NCBI GenBank assembly: GCA_964247705.1
Contig: CAXTVQ010000012.1
Span: forward strand, 12,263 to 76,262
Origin: LMUY01 sp964247705
GTDB taxonomy: Bacteria; Pseudomonadota; Alphaproteobacteria; Acetobacterales; Acetobacteraceae
DNA: 64,000 bases
Direction: 5' to 3'
Shown here: positions 46,315 through 55,039 of the stretch, in pieces
Layout of the letters: each line of letters begins with the position of its first letter
Position numbering within the stretch: position 1 is the first letter of the stretch
Made by a program: the position numbers and the translations under genes
Notes under the pieces: model-generated
Database searches by the model: none
Told to the model about the DNA's origin: nothing
The model's input: only the letters and a program-made list of their open reading frames with translations

Positions 46315-47624
46315 ATGGTGGCTGCGCCGATCGTCTCGCGGTGGATCGGGCCGGACGGCCGGGTCAGCGCCCAGTAGGACGCCTCGATGGCGCCTCCGCC
46401 CAGATCAAGCAGGACGAAGCCGTGCGTGTCGGCGCCGTCCACCACGTCCAACTGGATTTGGGAGGCGAGACTGGGCGGGTCCGGCAGGCCGGCCAGCGGC
46501 GTCAGCGGGTAGGACGAGGCGGCAACCGGCACGGCGCCGTAGCCGATGTTCCGCCCGGCGGCGATGCCGCGATAGGGCGCGTAAAGGCGCAGCCGGTGCT
46601 CATGGCCCCAGAACCAGGCGTCGATGCGTCCGGCCGCGGCGAGCCGGGCGTAGCTGGCCATCAGGTTCGGGTTGCACGGGTTGCGCGGGCTAGCCGGGCC
46701 GATCTGCGCGAACGCGGAAAACGGCTGGTGGTGGCTGAGCAACACGGTGCGGCCGGGAAAGCCGCGCAGCTTGTCGGCAAGCCACAGCTCCTCCGCCGGT
46801 TCGAGCCGGGTCAGGGCGCCTGCCTCGTCGAACGGGTCGCGGTCGTGCAGGCCGGTGTCGGCGGCGAGGATTTGCCACGAGCTATCCGGACTCCGGAGGC
46901 AGAAATAGCTGGCGGGCTGGCCGAGCATCGTCAGCAGGCCATAATAGCCGGTGCCGCCGCTATAAACGTCGTGGTTGCCGCACAGGGTGAAGACGGGCGT
47001 GGCCGGCATCGCAGCGCGCAACGGAGTCAGGAAATGGGTTTGGCACTCCTCGGTAGTGCCGGCGTAGTAGATGTCCCCCAAATGGATCACGAAATCCGGG
47101 TTCTGCAGGGCTGCGAGTGCTGCCACCTGGCGGGCCGTTTCGGTGCCGGTGCCCCAATCCGAAATCAGCGCCACGCGGAGCGCCGGCTTGGGCGCGGGCA
47201 CCACGAAGTCGCCTATATCGGTATAGCGAATGTAGGGGATCGGGCGCGGCGTGCCGTTGGCTGTGAGCGTGCCGGCGTAGTCCAGCAGCAGCTTCGCCCA
47301 GAGCGGATCGCAGCGGCCGAAGCGGAAGCGGTCGTTTGCCTGCTGCCGCTGGAGTGGAGTGCCGCGGACCATCGTTCCGAACAAGTGCAGGCCGAGGGCG
47401 GCGCAGGTCGCGGAGGGATGCGGTAGCCCGGGGGCAGGAGCATAGGCGCGGCTTGCGTCCTGATTGCTGGCGACCAACTGGGTGGCGGCCTGCACTATCG
47501 GGTGAAAGGCGGTGCCGTGGTCGCCATGGGGCCGGAGCCTGGCGAAAGCTGCGGCGGCGGACTGAAACAAGGACAGGAACGGGTCCCGCACGGTGGTGAA
47601 CGGCTGCGGCATGACTCTGATCAT
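46311..47624 (-). CDS. Metallophosphoesterase family protein
   Basis: A 437-residue calcineurin-like phosphoesterase. The motifs are in order: SDWGTG, HLGDIYYAG, CGNHDVYSG, LLSHHQPF and WGHEHRLRLY. A 160-residue N-terminal extension of unknown role precedes the domain. GHEH and the two-metal signature suggest phosphomonoesterase or phosphodiesterase activity like that of purple acid phosphatases; the substrate is unknown. The start MIRVMPQPF at 47624 is a choice between close ATGs (47612, 47624). No clear signal peptide is seen. Confidence 0.85.
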   Translation of the reverse strand: MIRVMPQPFTTVRDPFLSLFQSAAAAFARLRPHGDHGTAFHPIVQAATQLVASNQDASRAYAPAPGLPHPSATCAALGLHLFGTMVRGTPLQRQQANDRFRFGRCDPLWAKLLLDYAGTLTANGTPRPIPYIRYTDIGDFVVPAPKPALRVALISDWGTGTETARQVAALAALQNPDFVIHLGDIYYAGTTEECQTHFLTPLRAAMPATPVFTLCGNHDVYSGGTGYYGLLTMLGQPASYFCLRSPDSSWQILAADTGLHDRDPFDEAGALTRLEPAEELWLADKLRGFPGRTVLLSHHQPFSAFAQIGPASPRNPCNPNLMASYARLAAAGRIDAWFWGHEHRLRLYAPYRGIAAGRNIGYGAVPVAASSYPLTPLAGLPDPPSLASQIQLDVVDGADTHGFVLLDLGGGAIEASYWALTRPSGPIHRETIGAATI

Positions 47625-47716
47625 GGCGGCTCCGGCGCCGGGCCGCATCCCTCCTCCGGGCGTCTGAACCCATTGTTAACCATTTTGCCGCATGATCCGT
47701 GGTGGGAGGGCTGCGG

Positions 47717-47917
47717 ATGGCAATGCGTTCGGAGACGGTCGATGTGTGGGAGCGGCATCGCCGACGCCAGGTCAAAGCGGCGCGGCAGGAACGGCTGGAG
47801 TGTCACGGCGGGTGGCTGGAGGTGGTCACGGCCATCGGCTTATCGGGAATGCTGCTCGCGGCGCTGCTGATATTGGGTCCGCTGCCGGGTGTGGTGGTTC
47901 CGCTGCTGCTCGGTTGA
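47717..47917 (+). CDS. Small hypothetical single-helix membrane protein
   Basis: A 66-residue protein. The first 40 residues are charged and arginine-rich (WERHRRRQVKAARQERLE), followed by one strongly hydrophobic helix (VVTAIGLSGMLLAALLILGP). GGTGGGAGG precedes the ATG at 47717 at suitable spacing. It ends 4 bp before the convergent cobS stop. Function unknown; it might be a small membrane anchor. Confidence 0.55.
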   Translation: MAMRSETVDVWERHRRRQVKAARQERLECHGGWLEVVTAIGLSGMLLAALLILGPLPGVVVPLLLG

Positions 47918-47921
47918 CTGG

Positions 47922-48659
47922 TCAGAACAGCATGGCTGAGAGCGCTAAGCACTCGGCGAGTTGCACGGTGGCGCCGAGCACGTCGCCGGTGTAGCCGCCG
48001 ATATGCCGGGCTGCGAGGCGGACCATGATGAGCCCGGCCATCAGCGCGGCAAGGCCGGCGGCTGGGGCGAGGAGCGCGGCGGCGATGGCAAAGACGAGGC
48101 CGGAGATGATTGGCCGGCGGTGCGGTGCGTGCACGGCGTGTCCGAGCCCGTCGGTTCGGGCGGGAGTGAGCAAAAGCATCGGAATCAAAGCGGCGCCGCG
48201 GCTGAGCGCGAGGATGACGGGCAGGGCTCGTACAGGATGCGTTACGAGCGCGAGAGCGGTGGCGCGAAGCAGCAGGCTGAACAGAAGGGCGAGGGCGCCG
48301 AAACTGCCGATGCGGCTGTCGCGCATGATGGCGAGCTTGCGGTCCCGCGTGCGGCCGCCGCCAAAGCCGTCCGCCGTGTCGGCCAGCCCGTCCTCGTGCA
48401 GCGCGCCGGTGAGCAGGCTGGTCGCGGCCAGCGCCCAGAGTGCCGCGAGCGGCTGCGGCAACCCCATGAGGAAGGCCGTTGCGATGACCGCCGCTCCGAG
48501 CATACCAATGAGAGCGCCAATGAGGGGATAGGCCCAGACGCAGTCGGCTGGCGCTGGGTAGGTTGCGGTCAGGCGGCCGACGGGAAGCCGGGTGAGCAGG
48601 GTGGCAGCGGCGACCAGTTCGGACCAGCGCGCGGAAGCCAGCTCGGTCCAGCGCGTCAT
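47922..48659 (-). CDS. cobS: Adenosylcobinamide-GDP ribazoletransferase
   Basis: A 245-residue polytopic enzyme (CobS, also called CobV) that joins adenosylcobinamide-GDP and alpha-ribazole to make cobalamin. The family block LHEDGLADTADGFGGGRTRD is complete, and SRIGSFGALALLFSLLLR follows. The start MTRWTELAS at 48659 overlaps the cobT stop as ATGA; the frame upstream of it is only cobT in another frame. It is the last gene of the minus-strand cobalamin series. Confidence 0.94.
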   Translation of the reverse strand: MTRWTELASARWSELVAAATLLTRLPVGRLTATYPAPADCVWAYPLIGALIGMLGAAVIATAFLMGLPQPLAALWALAATSLLTGALHEDGLADTADGFGGGRTRDRKLAIMRDSRIGSFGALALLFSLLLRATALALVTHPVRALPVILALSRGAALIPMLLLTPARTDGLGHAVHAPHRRPIISGLVFAIAAALLAPAAGLAALMAGLIMVRLAARHIGGYTGDVLGATVQLAECLALSAMLF

Positions 48660-49627
48660 GCGCGGTTGGCGACGGCAGCCTCGGCGAAGGTGGCCATGCC
48701 GGTGTGGCAGGCCAGGGCCGCCCGGAGCAGCGGCACGGCAAGGGCAGCCCCGGACGCTTCGCCCAAGCGCATGCCGAGGTCGAGCAGCGGGGACAGCCCC
48801 AGCAGAGTGAGCAGGCGGCGGTGGGCGGCTTCGGCGGAAACGTGCGCGGCAAGGCAGTGGTCCAGCGCGCCGGGTGCGAGGCTGGCAAGCGGGGCCGCGG
48901 CGGCGGTGCAGACGAAACCGTCCAGCAAGACAGGAACCCGGCATACGCGCGCGGCGACGATGGCCCCGGCGATGGCGACGAGTTCGCGTCCGCCGAGACA
49001 GCGGAGCGTTTCGAGCGGGGCTAGGCCGGCGTGGCGGGCGGCGGCATCCCGAACGGCGGCACGCTTGCGATCGAGACCGGCGGGATCGATGCCGGTGCCG
49101 AGCCCGGTCCAGTCCTCACCCGCGAACAAGGCCGTGCAGACCGCGGCGGCGGCTGTCGTGTTGCCGATGCCCATCTCGCCCAGGCAGAGCAGGCTGGTTC
49201 CGGGCGTGACAGCGCGTTCGCCGGCGGTCCAGGCCCGGGCGAACGCATCCGGGGTGAGCGCGGGGGCGGCGGTGAAGTCTGCAGTCGGGATATCGAGGTC
49301 GAGCGGCACCACCTCGAGCGACGCGCCGGCTATGCGGGCGAGCTGGTTGATCGCGGCGCCGCCGGCGGCGAAGTTGGCCACCATCTGCGCGGTGACGGCG
49401 GCCGGGTAGGGGGAAACGCCGCGCTCGGTCACGCCGTGGTTGCCGGCGAACACGACGATGCGGACGGTGTCGAGCACCGGGTCCGGCCGGGCCTGCCAGG
49501 TGGCGAGCCAGGCGACGAGGTCCTCCAGCCGGCCGAGGCTGCCGGGGGGTTTGGTGAGCGTGTCCTGGCGGGTACGGACGGCGCTGGCCGCGGCGGCGTC
49601 GCCGGGCGGGAGGTCGGGTAGGTTCAC
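48656..49627 (-). CDS. cobT: Nicotinate-nucleotide-DMB phosphoribosyltransferase
   Basis: A 323-residue enzyme (CobT, or CobU in Pseudomonas naming) that makes alpha-ribazole phosphate from dimethylbenzimidazole. Diagnostic blocks are LTKPPGSLGRLEDL, VFAGNHGVTERGVSPYP, LGEMGIGNTTAAAA and, near the end, LGMRLGEASGAALA with the catalytic glutamate. The GTG start (49627) overlaps the cobB stop as GTGA. Confidence 0.95.
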   Translation of the reverse strand: MNLPDLPPGDAAAASAVRTRQDTLTKPPGSLGRLEDLVAWLATWQARPDPVLDTVRIVVFAGNHGVTERGVSPYPAAVTAQMVANFAAGGAAINQLARIAGASLEVVPLDLDIPTADFTAAPALTPDAFARAWTAGERAVTPGTSLLCLGEMGIGNTTAAAAVCTALFAGEDWTGLGTGIDPAGLDRKRAAVRDAAARHAGLAPLETLRCLGGRELVAIAGAIVAARVCRVPVLLDGFVCTAAAAPLASLAPGALDHCLAAHVSAEAAHRRLLTLLGLSPLLDLGMRLGEASGAALAVPLLRAALACHTGMATFAEAAVANRA

Positions 49628-50949
49628 GCAGGTTCCTCGCGGGCGATGGCGTGGAAGAAGGACCCGCTGACGTGGCCGCGGCGCCCACCGGCCGGCCCGA
49701 GCGACACGCCGGCAGCGTCTTCCACGGTGCTGTAAGGCGCGTCCGTGCCAGGATCGGTGACGGTGGCGTAATGGAACTCGTGTCCGCGGATGGCGCCGTC
49801 CGGCAGCAAGGCGCGGCGGTAGCCGAGATGGAGCGAGCGGCGGGCGAAGCTGGTGGCGTGGCTGAGCAGGCCGGTCATCCCGTGCGTGGCGCCGTCCGCG
49901 GCGGTGAGGCTGGTGCCGAGCACCATGTAGCCGCCGCATTCGCCATGGACGGCTCGTGTGTCGGCAAACGCGCGCAGCCCGGCGTGGAAGATTGTGGCGG
50001 CGGCGAGAGCGGGGGCGTGGAGTTCGGGGTAGCCACCGGGCAGCCAGCAGCAATCGGCCGCAGCCGGCGGGGGCTCGTTCGCAAGCGGCGAGAATGGCAG
50101 GAGTTCGGCCCCGGCCGCACGCCAGGCCGCGAGCACGTGCGGGTAGGTGAAGGTGAACGCGGCGTCCATGGCGAGCGCGACCCGCTGGCCAGGAGGTGCA
50201 AGCACTCCCGCCCTCTCGCTTCTGCCTCCCCCGTCCTTCACGGGACAAGGCGCTTCGGGCATCGACAACGGACGCATCGCGTGATCGAGCAGGCAGTCCA
50301 AATCCACGTGACGCTCGATCGTGTCGGCCAGGTGAGAGAGCGCTGCGTCAAGGCCGGCGAGTTCGCCCGCTTGCACCAGGCCGAGATGGCGTTCCGGCAG
50401 AGCGATGGAGGCATCGCGGGGGATCGCGCCCAATACCGGCAGCGTCATCGCGGCCTCGACTGCGCGGCGGTGCTTGTCGCTGCCGACGCGGTTGAGGATC
50501 ACGCCGCCGACGCGGACCTTCGCATCGAAGCTGGCGAGACCGTGTGCGACGGCGGCGGCGGTCTGCGCCTGGCCCGAGACGTCCAGCACCAGCAGCACGG
50601 GCAGACCGAAGCGTGCCGCGAGGTCGGCGGAGCTGCCGGTCCGGCCGGGCGGGCCGGCGACGCCGTCGAACAGGCCCATGGCGCTTTCCACGAGAACGAT
50701 GTCCGCACCCTCGCAGGTCTGGGCCAACAAGGATGCCAGCAAAGCCGGCGGCATGGCCCAACTGTCGAGGTTGGTGCCGGCGGCGCCGGACGCAGCGGCG
50801 TGGAAAGCCGGGTCGATGTAGTCGGGTCCGGACTTGGCGGTGCGCACGGCGATCCCCCGGCGGCGCAGCGCGGCGACGATGCCGAGCGTCACCGTGGTCT
50901 TGCCGGCGCCGGAACGGGGCGCGGCGATCAGCCAAGCGGGGACTGTCAT
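49624..50949 (-). CDS. cobB: Cobyrinate a,c-diamide synthase
   Basis: A 441-residue CbiA/CobB enzyme that amidates the a and c side chains with glutamine. The N-terminal ATPase has PRSGAGKTTVTLG and KSGPDYIDPAFH. The C-terminal glutamine amidotransferase has the nucleophile cysteine in HGECGGYMVLG. Between the domains, residues about 233-249 (APCPVKDGGGRSERAGV) look like an insertion read from a repeat. MTVPAWLIAAP at 50949 is the start, 14 nt from the divergent cbiD. Confidence 0.93.
   Translation of the reverse strand: MTVPAWLIAAPRSGAGKTTVTLGIVAALRRRGIAVRTAKSGPDYIDPAFHAAASGAAGTNLDSWAMPPALLASLLAQTCEGADIVLVESAMGLFDGVAGPPGRTGSSADLAARFGLPVLLVLDVSGQAQTAAAVAHGLASFDAKVRVGGVILNRVGSDKHRRAVEAAMTLPVLGAIPRDASIALPERHLGLVQAGELAGLDAALSHLADTIERHVDLDCLLDHAMRPLSMPEAPCPVKDGGGRSERAGVLAPPGQRVALAMDAAFTFTYPHVLAAWRAAGAELLPFSPLANEPPPAAADCCWLPGGYPELHAPALAAATIFHAGLRAFADTRAVHGECGGYMVLGTSLTAADGATHGMTGLLSHATSFARRSLHLGYRRALLPDGAIRGHEFHYATVTDPGTDAPYSTVEDAAGVSLGPAGGRRGHVSGSFFHAIAREEPA
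50204..50251. repeat. Possible repeat inside cobB
   Basis: A 48-bp low-complexity GC-rich stretch (CCGCCCTCTCGCTTCTGCC, CCCCCGTCCTTCACGGG) sits in the interdomain linker of cobB and is read in frame. It differs from the main repeat family of the window, so it may be another family or just a linker. Confidence 0.3.
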
Positions 50950-50963
50950 GCTAGGATGCTCCC

Positions 50964-51989
50964 GTGGAGAACGGGACCAATTTGCGGCGCGGCTGGACGA
51001 CCGGCGCGTGTGCCGCGGCGGCGGCCAAGGCGGCGTTCGCGGCGCTGTGCACGGGGGCGTTCCCCGACCCGGTGGACATTCCGCTGCCGCGCGGGGGACG
51101 GGTGGCGTTCGCACTGGCGGAAATGCGGCTGGAAGACGAATGCGCCCGCGCCGCCATCGTGAAGGATGCAGGGGACGACCCGGACGTGACGCATGGGGCG
51201 CTGATCCGGGTGCGCGTATCGCGCGGGCCGCCCGGCATCGTGTTCCGTGCCGGTTCCGGAGTGGGCACCATCACCCGGGCGGGGCTGCCGCTGCCCCCCG
51301 GCGAGCCCGCGATCAACCCGGTGCCGCGCCAGATGATCCGGGACGCGATGGCGGAGGTGGCGCCCCCGGCCGCCGTGGTCGAAGTGGGGGTGGAGGATGG
51401 TGAGCGCCTGGCCCAGCGCACGCTGAACGGGCGGCTCGGGATCGTGGGCGGGCTGTCGATCCTGGGCACGACGGGGATCGTGGTGCCGTTCTCCTGCGCG
51501 GCCTGGATCGACACGATCCATCGCGGTATCGACGTGGCGCGGGCGGCGGGGCTGGACCACATCGCCGGGTCCACCGGCAGCACGAGCGAGGCGGCGGTCG
51601 CGGCGCTGCACGGGCTGCCGGAAACCGCGCTGATCGAGATGGGCGATTTTGTCGGCGGCATGCTGCGCTACCTGCGGCGGCGCCCGGTGACGCGGGTGAC
51701 GATCGCGGGCGGGGTCGCGAAGATGACCAAGCTCGGCCAGGGGCGGCTGGACCTGCACAGCAAGCGCGGTTCGGCGAACATGGCCGATCTCGCGGCGCTG
51801 GCCGGGGTGCCGGGCGTCGCGCGCGCCACCACGGTGGCGGAGGCGTTCACGCTGGCGCCCAACCTGGGCGACGCGGTGGCGGAGCGCGCCTGGCACACGG
51901 CAACGGCGGCGCTCGAGGGGGCGGCGATCGCGCTGGACGTGGTGGTATTCGACCGCGAGGGCCGTCTGGTCGGGCATCACGGGCGGTAA
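50964..51989 (+). CDS. cbiD: Cobalt-precorrin-5B (C1)-methyltransferase CbiD
   Basis: A 341-residue CbiD protein. The start block RRGWTTGACAAAAAKAA, then AGSTGSTSEAAVAALHGLP and GDFVGGMLRYLRRRP, are diagnostic. In the anaerobic pathway it methylates C1; here it takes the place of CobF in an otherwise aerobic-type gene set. The gene is on the plus strand inside a minus-strand series. Its GTG is 14 nt from the divergent cobB ATG, and its end overlaps the convergent cobM by 13 nt. Confidence 0.93.
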   Translation: MENGTNLRRGWTTGACAAAAAKAAFAALCTGAFPDPVDIPLPRGGRVAFALAEMRLEDECARAAIVKDAGDDPDVTHGALIRVRVSRGPPGIVFRAGSGVGTITRAGLPLPPGEPAINPVPRQMIRDAMAEVAPPAAVVEVGVEDGERLAQRTLNGRLGIVGGLSILGTTGIVVPFSCAAWIDTIHRGIDVARAAGLDHIAGSTGSTSEAAVAALHGLPETALIEMGDFVGGMLRYLRRRPVTRVTIAGGVAKMTKLGQGRLDLHSKRGSANMADLAALAGVPGVARATTVAEAFTLAPNLGDAVAERAWHTATAALEGAAIALDVVVFDREGRLVGHHGR

Positions 51990-52717
51990 CGCCGGCGGTA
52001 GTCGGGGCTGTAGAGCGCGCTCTCGGCGAAGTCGGCCGGGGCGAGGGCGGCGCCGACCAGGAGGATGGCGGTGCGGTCGATGCCGGGCGCCTCGAGGGTC
52101 GCGAGGGTGGCGCGGACGATCTGCTCGTCCGGCCAGGTAGCACGGGCGACGAGGGCGCAGGGGCAGCCGGGGCCGTAATGCGGGATGAGCTCAGCGAGCG
52201 CGCGGCCGAGCATCGCGGCGGCGAGATGGATTGCCAGCGTGGCCCCTGTGGCGGCGTAGGCGGCGAGGCTCTCCGCGGGCGGCATGGCGGAGGCGCGGCC
52301 GGGCATGCGCGTGAGCACGATGGTTTGCGCCACCCCCGGCACCGTCAGCTCGCGGCCGAGCACGGCGGCGGCGGCGGCGAACGCGGGGACTCCAGGAGTC
52401 AACGTGTATGGGATGGCGTGGCGGTCCAGCCGCCGGAGCTGTTCGGCGACTGCGCTGTAAAGCGAGAGATCACCGGAATGCAGGCGCGCAACATCCTGCC
52501 CGGCTTCGTGGGCGGTGGTGAAAGCGTGCTCGATCGCGTCGAGGTCGAGGGAGGCGGTGTCGATCAGGTGGGTGCCGGGTGCGCAGTGGGCGAGTAGCTC
52601 GGACGGCACGATGGACCCCGCGTAAAGGCAGACGGGACATGCGGCGAGCAGGCGCGCCCCGCGCAGGGTGATAAGGTCGGCGGCACCCGGGCCAGCGCCG
52701 ATGAAGTGGACGGTCAC
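51977..52717 (-). CDS. cobM: Precorrin-4 C11-methyltransferase
   Basis: A 246-residue SAM-dependent tetrapyrrole methylase. The start VHFIGAGPGAADLITLRGA is the glycine-rich N-terminus. VCLYAGSIVPSELL, LHSGDLSLYSAVAEQL and TPGVPAFAAAAAVL follow. It methylates C11 of precorrin-4. GTG at 52717 overlaps the cobE stop as GTGA. Confidence 0.94.
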   Translation of the reverse strand: MTVHFIGAGPGAADLITLRGARLLAACPVCLYAGSIVPSELLAHCAPGTHLIDTASLDLDAIEHAFTTAHEAGQDVARLHSGDLSLYSAVAEQLRRLDRHAIPYTLTPGVPAFAAAAAVLGRELTVPGVAQTIVLTRMPGRASAMPPAESLAAYAATGATLAIHLAAAMLGRALAELIPHYGPGCPCALVARATWPDEQIVRATLATLEAPGIDRTAILLVGAALAPADFAESALYSPDYRRRYRP

Positions 52718-53100
52718 GGGATGCTGCCGTCTTCCTCTCCCGCTTGTGGGAGAAGGTAAGGGGAGACGGCAAGCGCGCAGGTTGCCCACTGATTGCCGAA
52801 ACGGGCCCGGAGGAGCGTGCCGCCATGAGCAAGCGCCGCAGCCTCGGCGACGGATGCGACGCCAACAGCCCGGGCCGCGGTAGCCGAGCGTGTCGGGCAC
52901 AGGGGTTGCACGGCGGCGAGGGCTGCTTTGTCTACAAAACGCAGCGGTCGTCCGAACACCCGGGCGGCTTCGAGCAAGCCAGGTTCGACAGACTTCCACG
53001 CAGGGGCGGCCAGGATGTCCACAGAGCCGGCCTCCGCCAGCAAGGCCAGCAGCGCTTCGGCCGGGCATCCCCGGCGGAACCCCATTCCGGCGACGATCAC
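52714..53100 (-). CDS. cobE: CobE / CbiG C-terminal domain protein
   Basis: A 128-residue protein similar to CobE and to the C-terminal domain of CbiG, starting VIVAGMGFRRGCPAEALLAL. Later blocks are WKSVEPGLLEAARVFGRPLRF and VASVAEAAAL. CobE is required for the aerobic pathway in known cases, but its exact step is unclear. The last 18 residues (SPYLLPQAGEEDGSIP) are read from a palindromic repeat rather than from family sequence, which normally stops near ATCALA. Both ends are GTGA overlaps. Confidence 0.88.
   Translation of the reverse strand: MIVAGMGFRRGCPAEALLALLAEAGSVDILAAPAWKSVEPGLLEAARVFGRPLRFVDKAALAAVQPLCPTRSATAARAVGVASVAEAAALAHGGTLLRARFGNQWATCALAVSPYLLPQAGEEDGSIP
52723..52774. repeat. 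Palindromic repeat forming the cobE 3' end
   Basis: The arms GCTGCCGTCTTCCTCTCCC (52723-52741) and GGGAGAAGGTAAGGGGAGAC followed by GGCAAGC (52748-52774) form an imperfect palindrome. It is read in frame as the last residues of CobE and lies just before the cobM start. Confidence 0.55.
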
Positions 53101-54293
53101 GGCTTCACCGCCGCCCACTGCGTGACGGTCATCGCCGGGCGGAAGGCATGCATCGGGCCGACCGAGTCCAGACGGGCAAGCGACAGCCGGAGCAAGGTGC
53201 CGCCAAGGCGGGCCTGGGCCGCGAGAAGGACGATCTCCGTTTCCACGGTGACGGCGTTGGCCACAAGCCGGCCGTCCGGCGGCAGGGCGGACCAGGCGGC
53301 GTCGATCACGCCGGGCCGGTGGGCGCCCCCGCCGAGGAACACCGCGTCCGGTTTGGGCAGGCCGGCCAGGGCGTCGGGGGCGCCGCCTTGCACTATCTGC
53401 AGCGCCGGGACACCACGTGCGGCGGCGTTGCGGGCAATGCGGGCAGTCCGCACCGGGTCCGGCTCGATGGCGATGGCAGAGTTGGCGGGGTGGCGCAGCA
53501 TCCACTCGATGCCGATCGACCCGGCGCCGCCGCCCACATCCCACAGCCTCTCGGCGCGGCGGGGGGCGAGTGCGGACAGCGTGACGGCCCGGATCTCGCG
53601 CCGGGTAAGCTGGCCGTCATGTTCGTACAGATCGTCGGGCAGCCCGGTGGCGAGGTGGTGGCGGACGGCGCCGACCACCTCGATCGCAACGGTGTTGAGG
53701 GGGTGGATGTCCGCCAGGGCGAACCCGTCGGCGGCAGCGGCGCGGATCCGTTCGGCAGGGCCACCCATGGCTTCGAGCACGGTAAGGCGGGAGGCGCCGA
53801 GGCCGTCGGCGCGGAGCAGGGCCGCGATGGCGGCGGGCGTGTCGGCGGTGGCGGACAGGACGAGCAGCCGGGCGCCGGGTTGCAGCACTGGGACAATGGC
53901 GTCGACCGGGCGGCCGCAGGCGGAGAGTTCGGCGGTATCGGCCACCGCCCATCCGAGCCGGGCCCGGGCGAGCGCGAAGGCGGACGGGGCAGGGTGGCAG
54001 GTCCACTCGCCGACGGGGAGCTTGCCGGCGAGCAGGCTGCCGACGCCGAAACAGAACGGGTCGCCCGATGCAAGCACGCAGGTGGGCCGTCCCCGGCGCG
54101 CGAGAACGGCGGGGAACGCGGCCTCCATCGGGCTCGGCCAAGGCAGCGTTTCGGCCCTGATCGCATCCGCAGCCAGGCCCAGGTGGCGACGGCCACCCAC
54201 CACCAGCTCCGCCCGTGCAACCGCGGCGCGTGCGGCGGGGGGGAGGTGGCCATCCTCGCCGATCCCGACGATGGCGAGCCAGGGTGCTGTCAT
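53097..54293 (-). CDS. cobL: Precorrin-6Y C5,15-methyltransferase (decarboxylating)
   Basis: A 398-residue two-domain enzyme. The N-terminal CbiE-like methylase starts WLAIVGIGEDGHL and has LASGDPFCFGVGSLL. The C-terminal CbiT-like methyltransferase has LWDVGGGAGSIGIEWML, the SAM-binding turn, and AIEPDPVRTARIARNAA. It methylates C5 and C15 and removes the C12 acetate carboxyl group. The start at 54293 is 14 nt from the divergent cobK start. Its stop overlaps cobE. Confidence 0.95.
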   Translation of the reverse strand: MTAPWLAIVGIGEDGHLPPAARAAVARAELVVGGRRHLGLAADAIRAETLPWPSPMEAAFPAVLARRGRPTCVLASGDPFCFGVGSLLAGKLPVGEWTCHPAPSAFALARARLGWAVADTAELSACGRPVDAIVPVLQPGARLLVLSATADTPAAIAALLRADGLGASRLTVLEAMGGPAERIRAAAADGFALADIHPLNTVAIEVVGAVRHHLATGLPDDLYEHDGQLTRREIRAVTLSALAPRRAERLWDVGGGAGSIGIEWMLRHPANSAIAIEPDPVRTARIARNAAARGVPALQIVQGGAPDALAGLPKPDAVFLGGGAHRPGVIDAAWSALPPDGRLVANAVTVETEIVLLAAQARLGGTLLRLSLARLDSVGPMHAFRPAMTVTQWAAVKP

Positions 54294-54307
54294 GCGACAA
54301 GCGCCGG

Positions 54308-55039
54308 ATGAAGGTGTTGATCCTGGGGGGCACGACCGAAGCGTCGGCGATCGCGCGGGCGCTGGCGGGCGACGCGCGGTTCGCCCCCGTGCTGTCGCTG
54401 GCCGGGCGAACCCGGGCGCCGGTGCCGCCCCCGGTCCCATGGCGACTGGGCGGCTTCGGCGGCGTAGCGGGATTGGCCGAGTATCTGCGGCGGGAAGGGA
54501 TGGAGGCGCTGGTCGATGCGACGCATCCGTTCGCGGCGCGGATGAAGGCCAACGCCGCGGCGTGCACGGCGGTCCCGCGCATCGCGGTATTGCGGCCGGG
54601 CTGGGTTGCCGGCGAGGGTGACCGGTGGACGCGCGTGCCCAGCATGGCGGCAGCGGCGGCCGCGCTCGGGTCCGTGCCGAGGCGCGTGTTCCTGACCGTG
54701 GGGCAGGGCGAGTTGGCGGTGTTCGGGCCGCCGCACGCCTACCTCGTCCGCAGCGTGGACCCGCCGGGCGACGCGCCACCCGGCGCGACCGTCGTCACCG
54801 CGCGCGGGCCGTTCAGCGAGGCCGACGATCTTGCCCTGATGGAGCGGTTCGGGACGGACATACTGGTCACCAAGGACTCGGGCGGCACGGCGGTGGCCGG
54901 CAAGCTGCAGGCGGCGCGGCGGCTGGGCGTTGCCGTCGTGATGGTCGACCGTCCGCCGCCCCCGCCAGGGCCGACCGTGCCCGATGCGGCGGCCGCGCTG
55001 GACTGGCTCAAGCATCAGGCAGCACTGCGCGGGGTGTAG
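54308..55039 (+). CDS. cobK: Precorrin-6A reductase
   Basis: A 243-residue CobK/CbiJ protein starting MKVLILGGTTEASAIARAL. ALVDATHPFAARMKANAAAC, FLTVGQGELAVF and ILVTKDSGGTAVAGKLQAA are family blocks. It reduces precorrin-6A with NADPH. It lies on the plus strand between cobL and cobJ, 14 nt from cobL and overlapping the convergent cobJ by 25 nt. Confidence 0.94.
   Translation: MKVLILGGTTEASAIARALAGDARFAPVLSLAGRTRAPVPPPVPWRLGGFGGVAGLAEYLRREGMEALVDATHPFAARMKANAAACTAVPRIAVLRPGWVAGEGDRWTRVPSMAAAAAALGSVPRRVFLTVGQGELAVFGPPHAYLVRSVDPPGDAPPGATVVTARGPFSEADDLALMERFGTDILVTKDSGGTAVAGKLQAARRLGVAVVMVDRPPPPPGPTVPDAAAALDWLKHQAALRGV

Noticed and set aside
50941..50966. A shared operator in the two 14-nt divergent spacers (cobB/cbiD and cobL/cobK)
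   Set aside because: The spacers have equal length but no sequence in common beyond chance, so only the geometry is reported.
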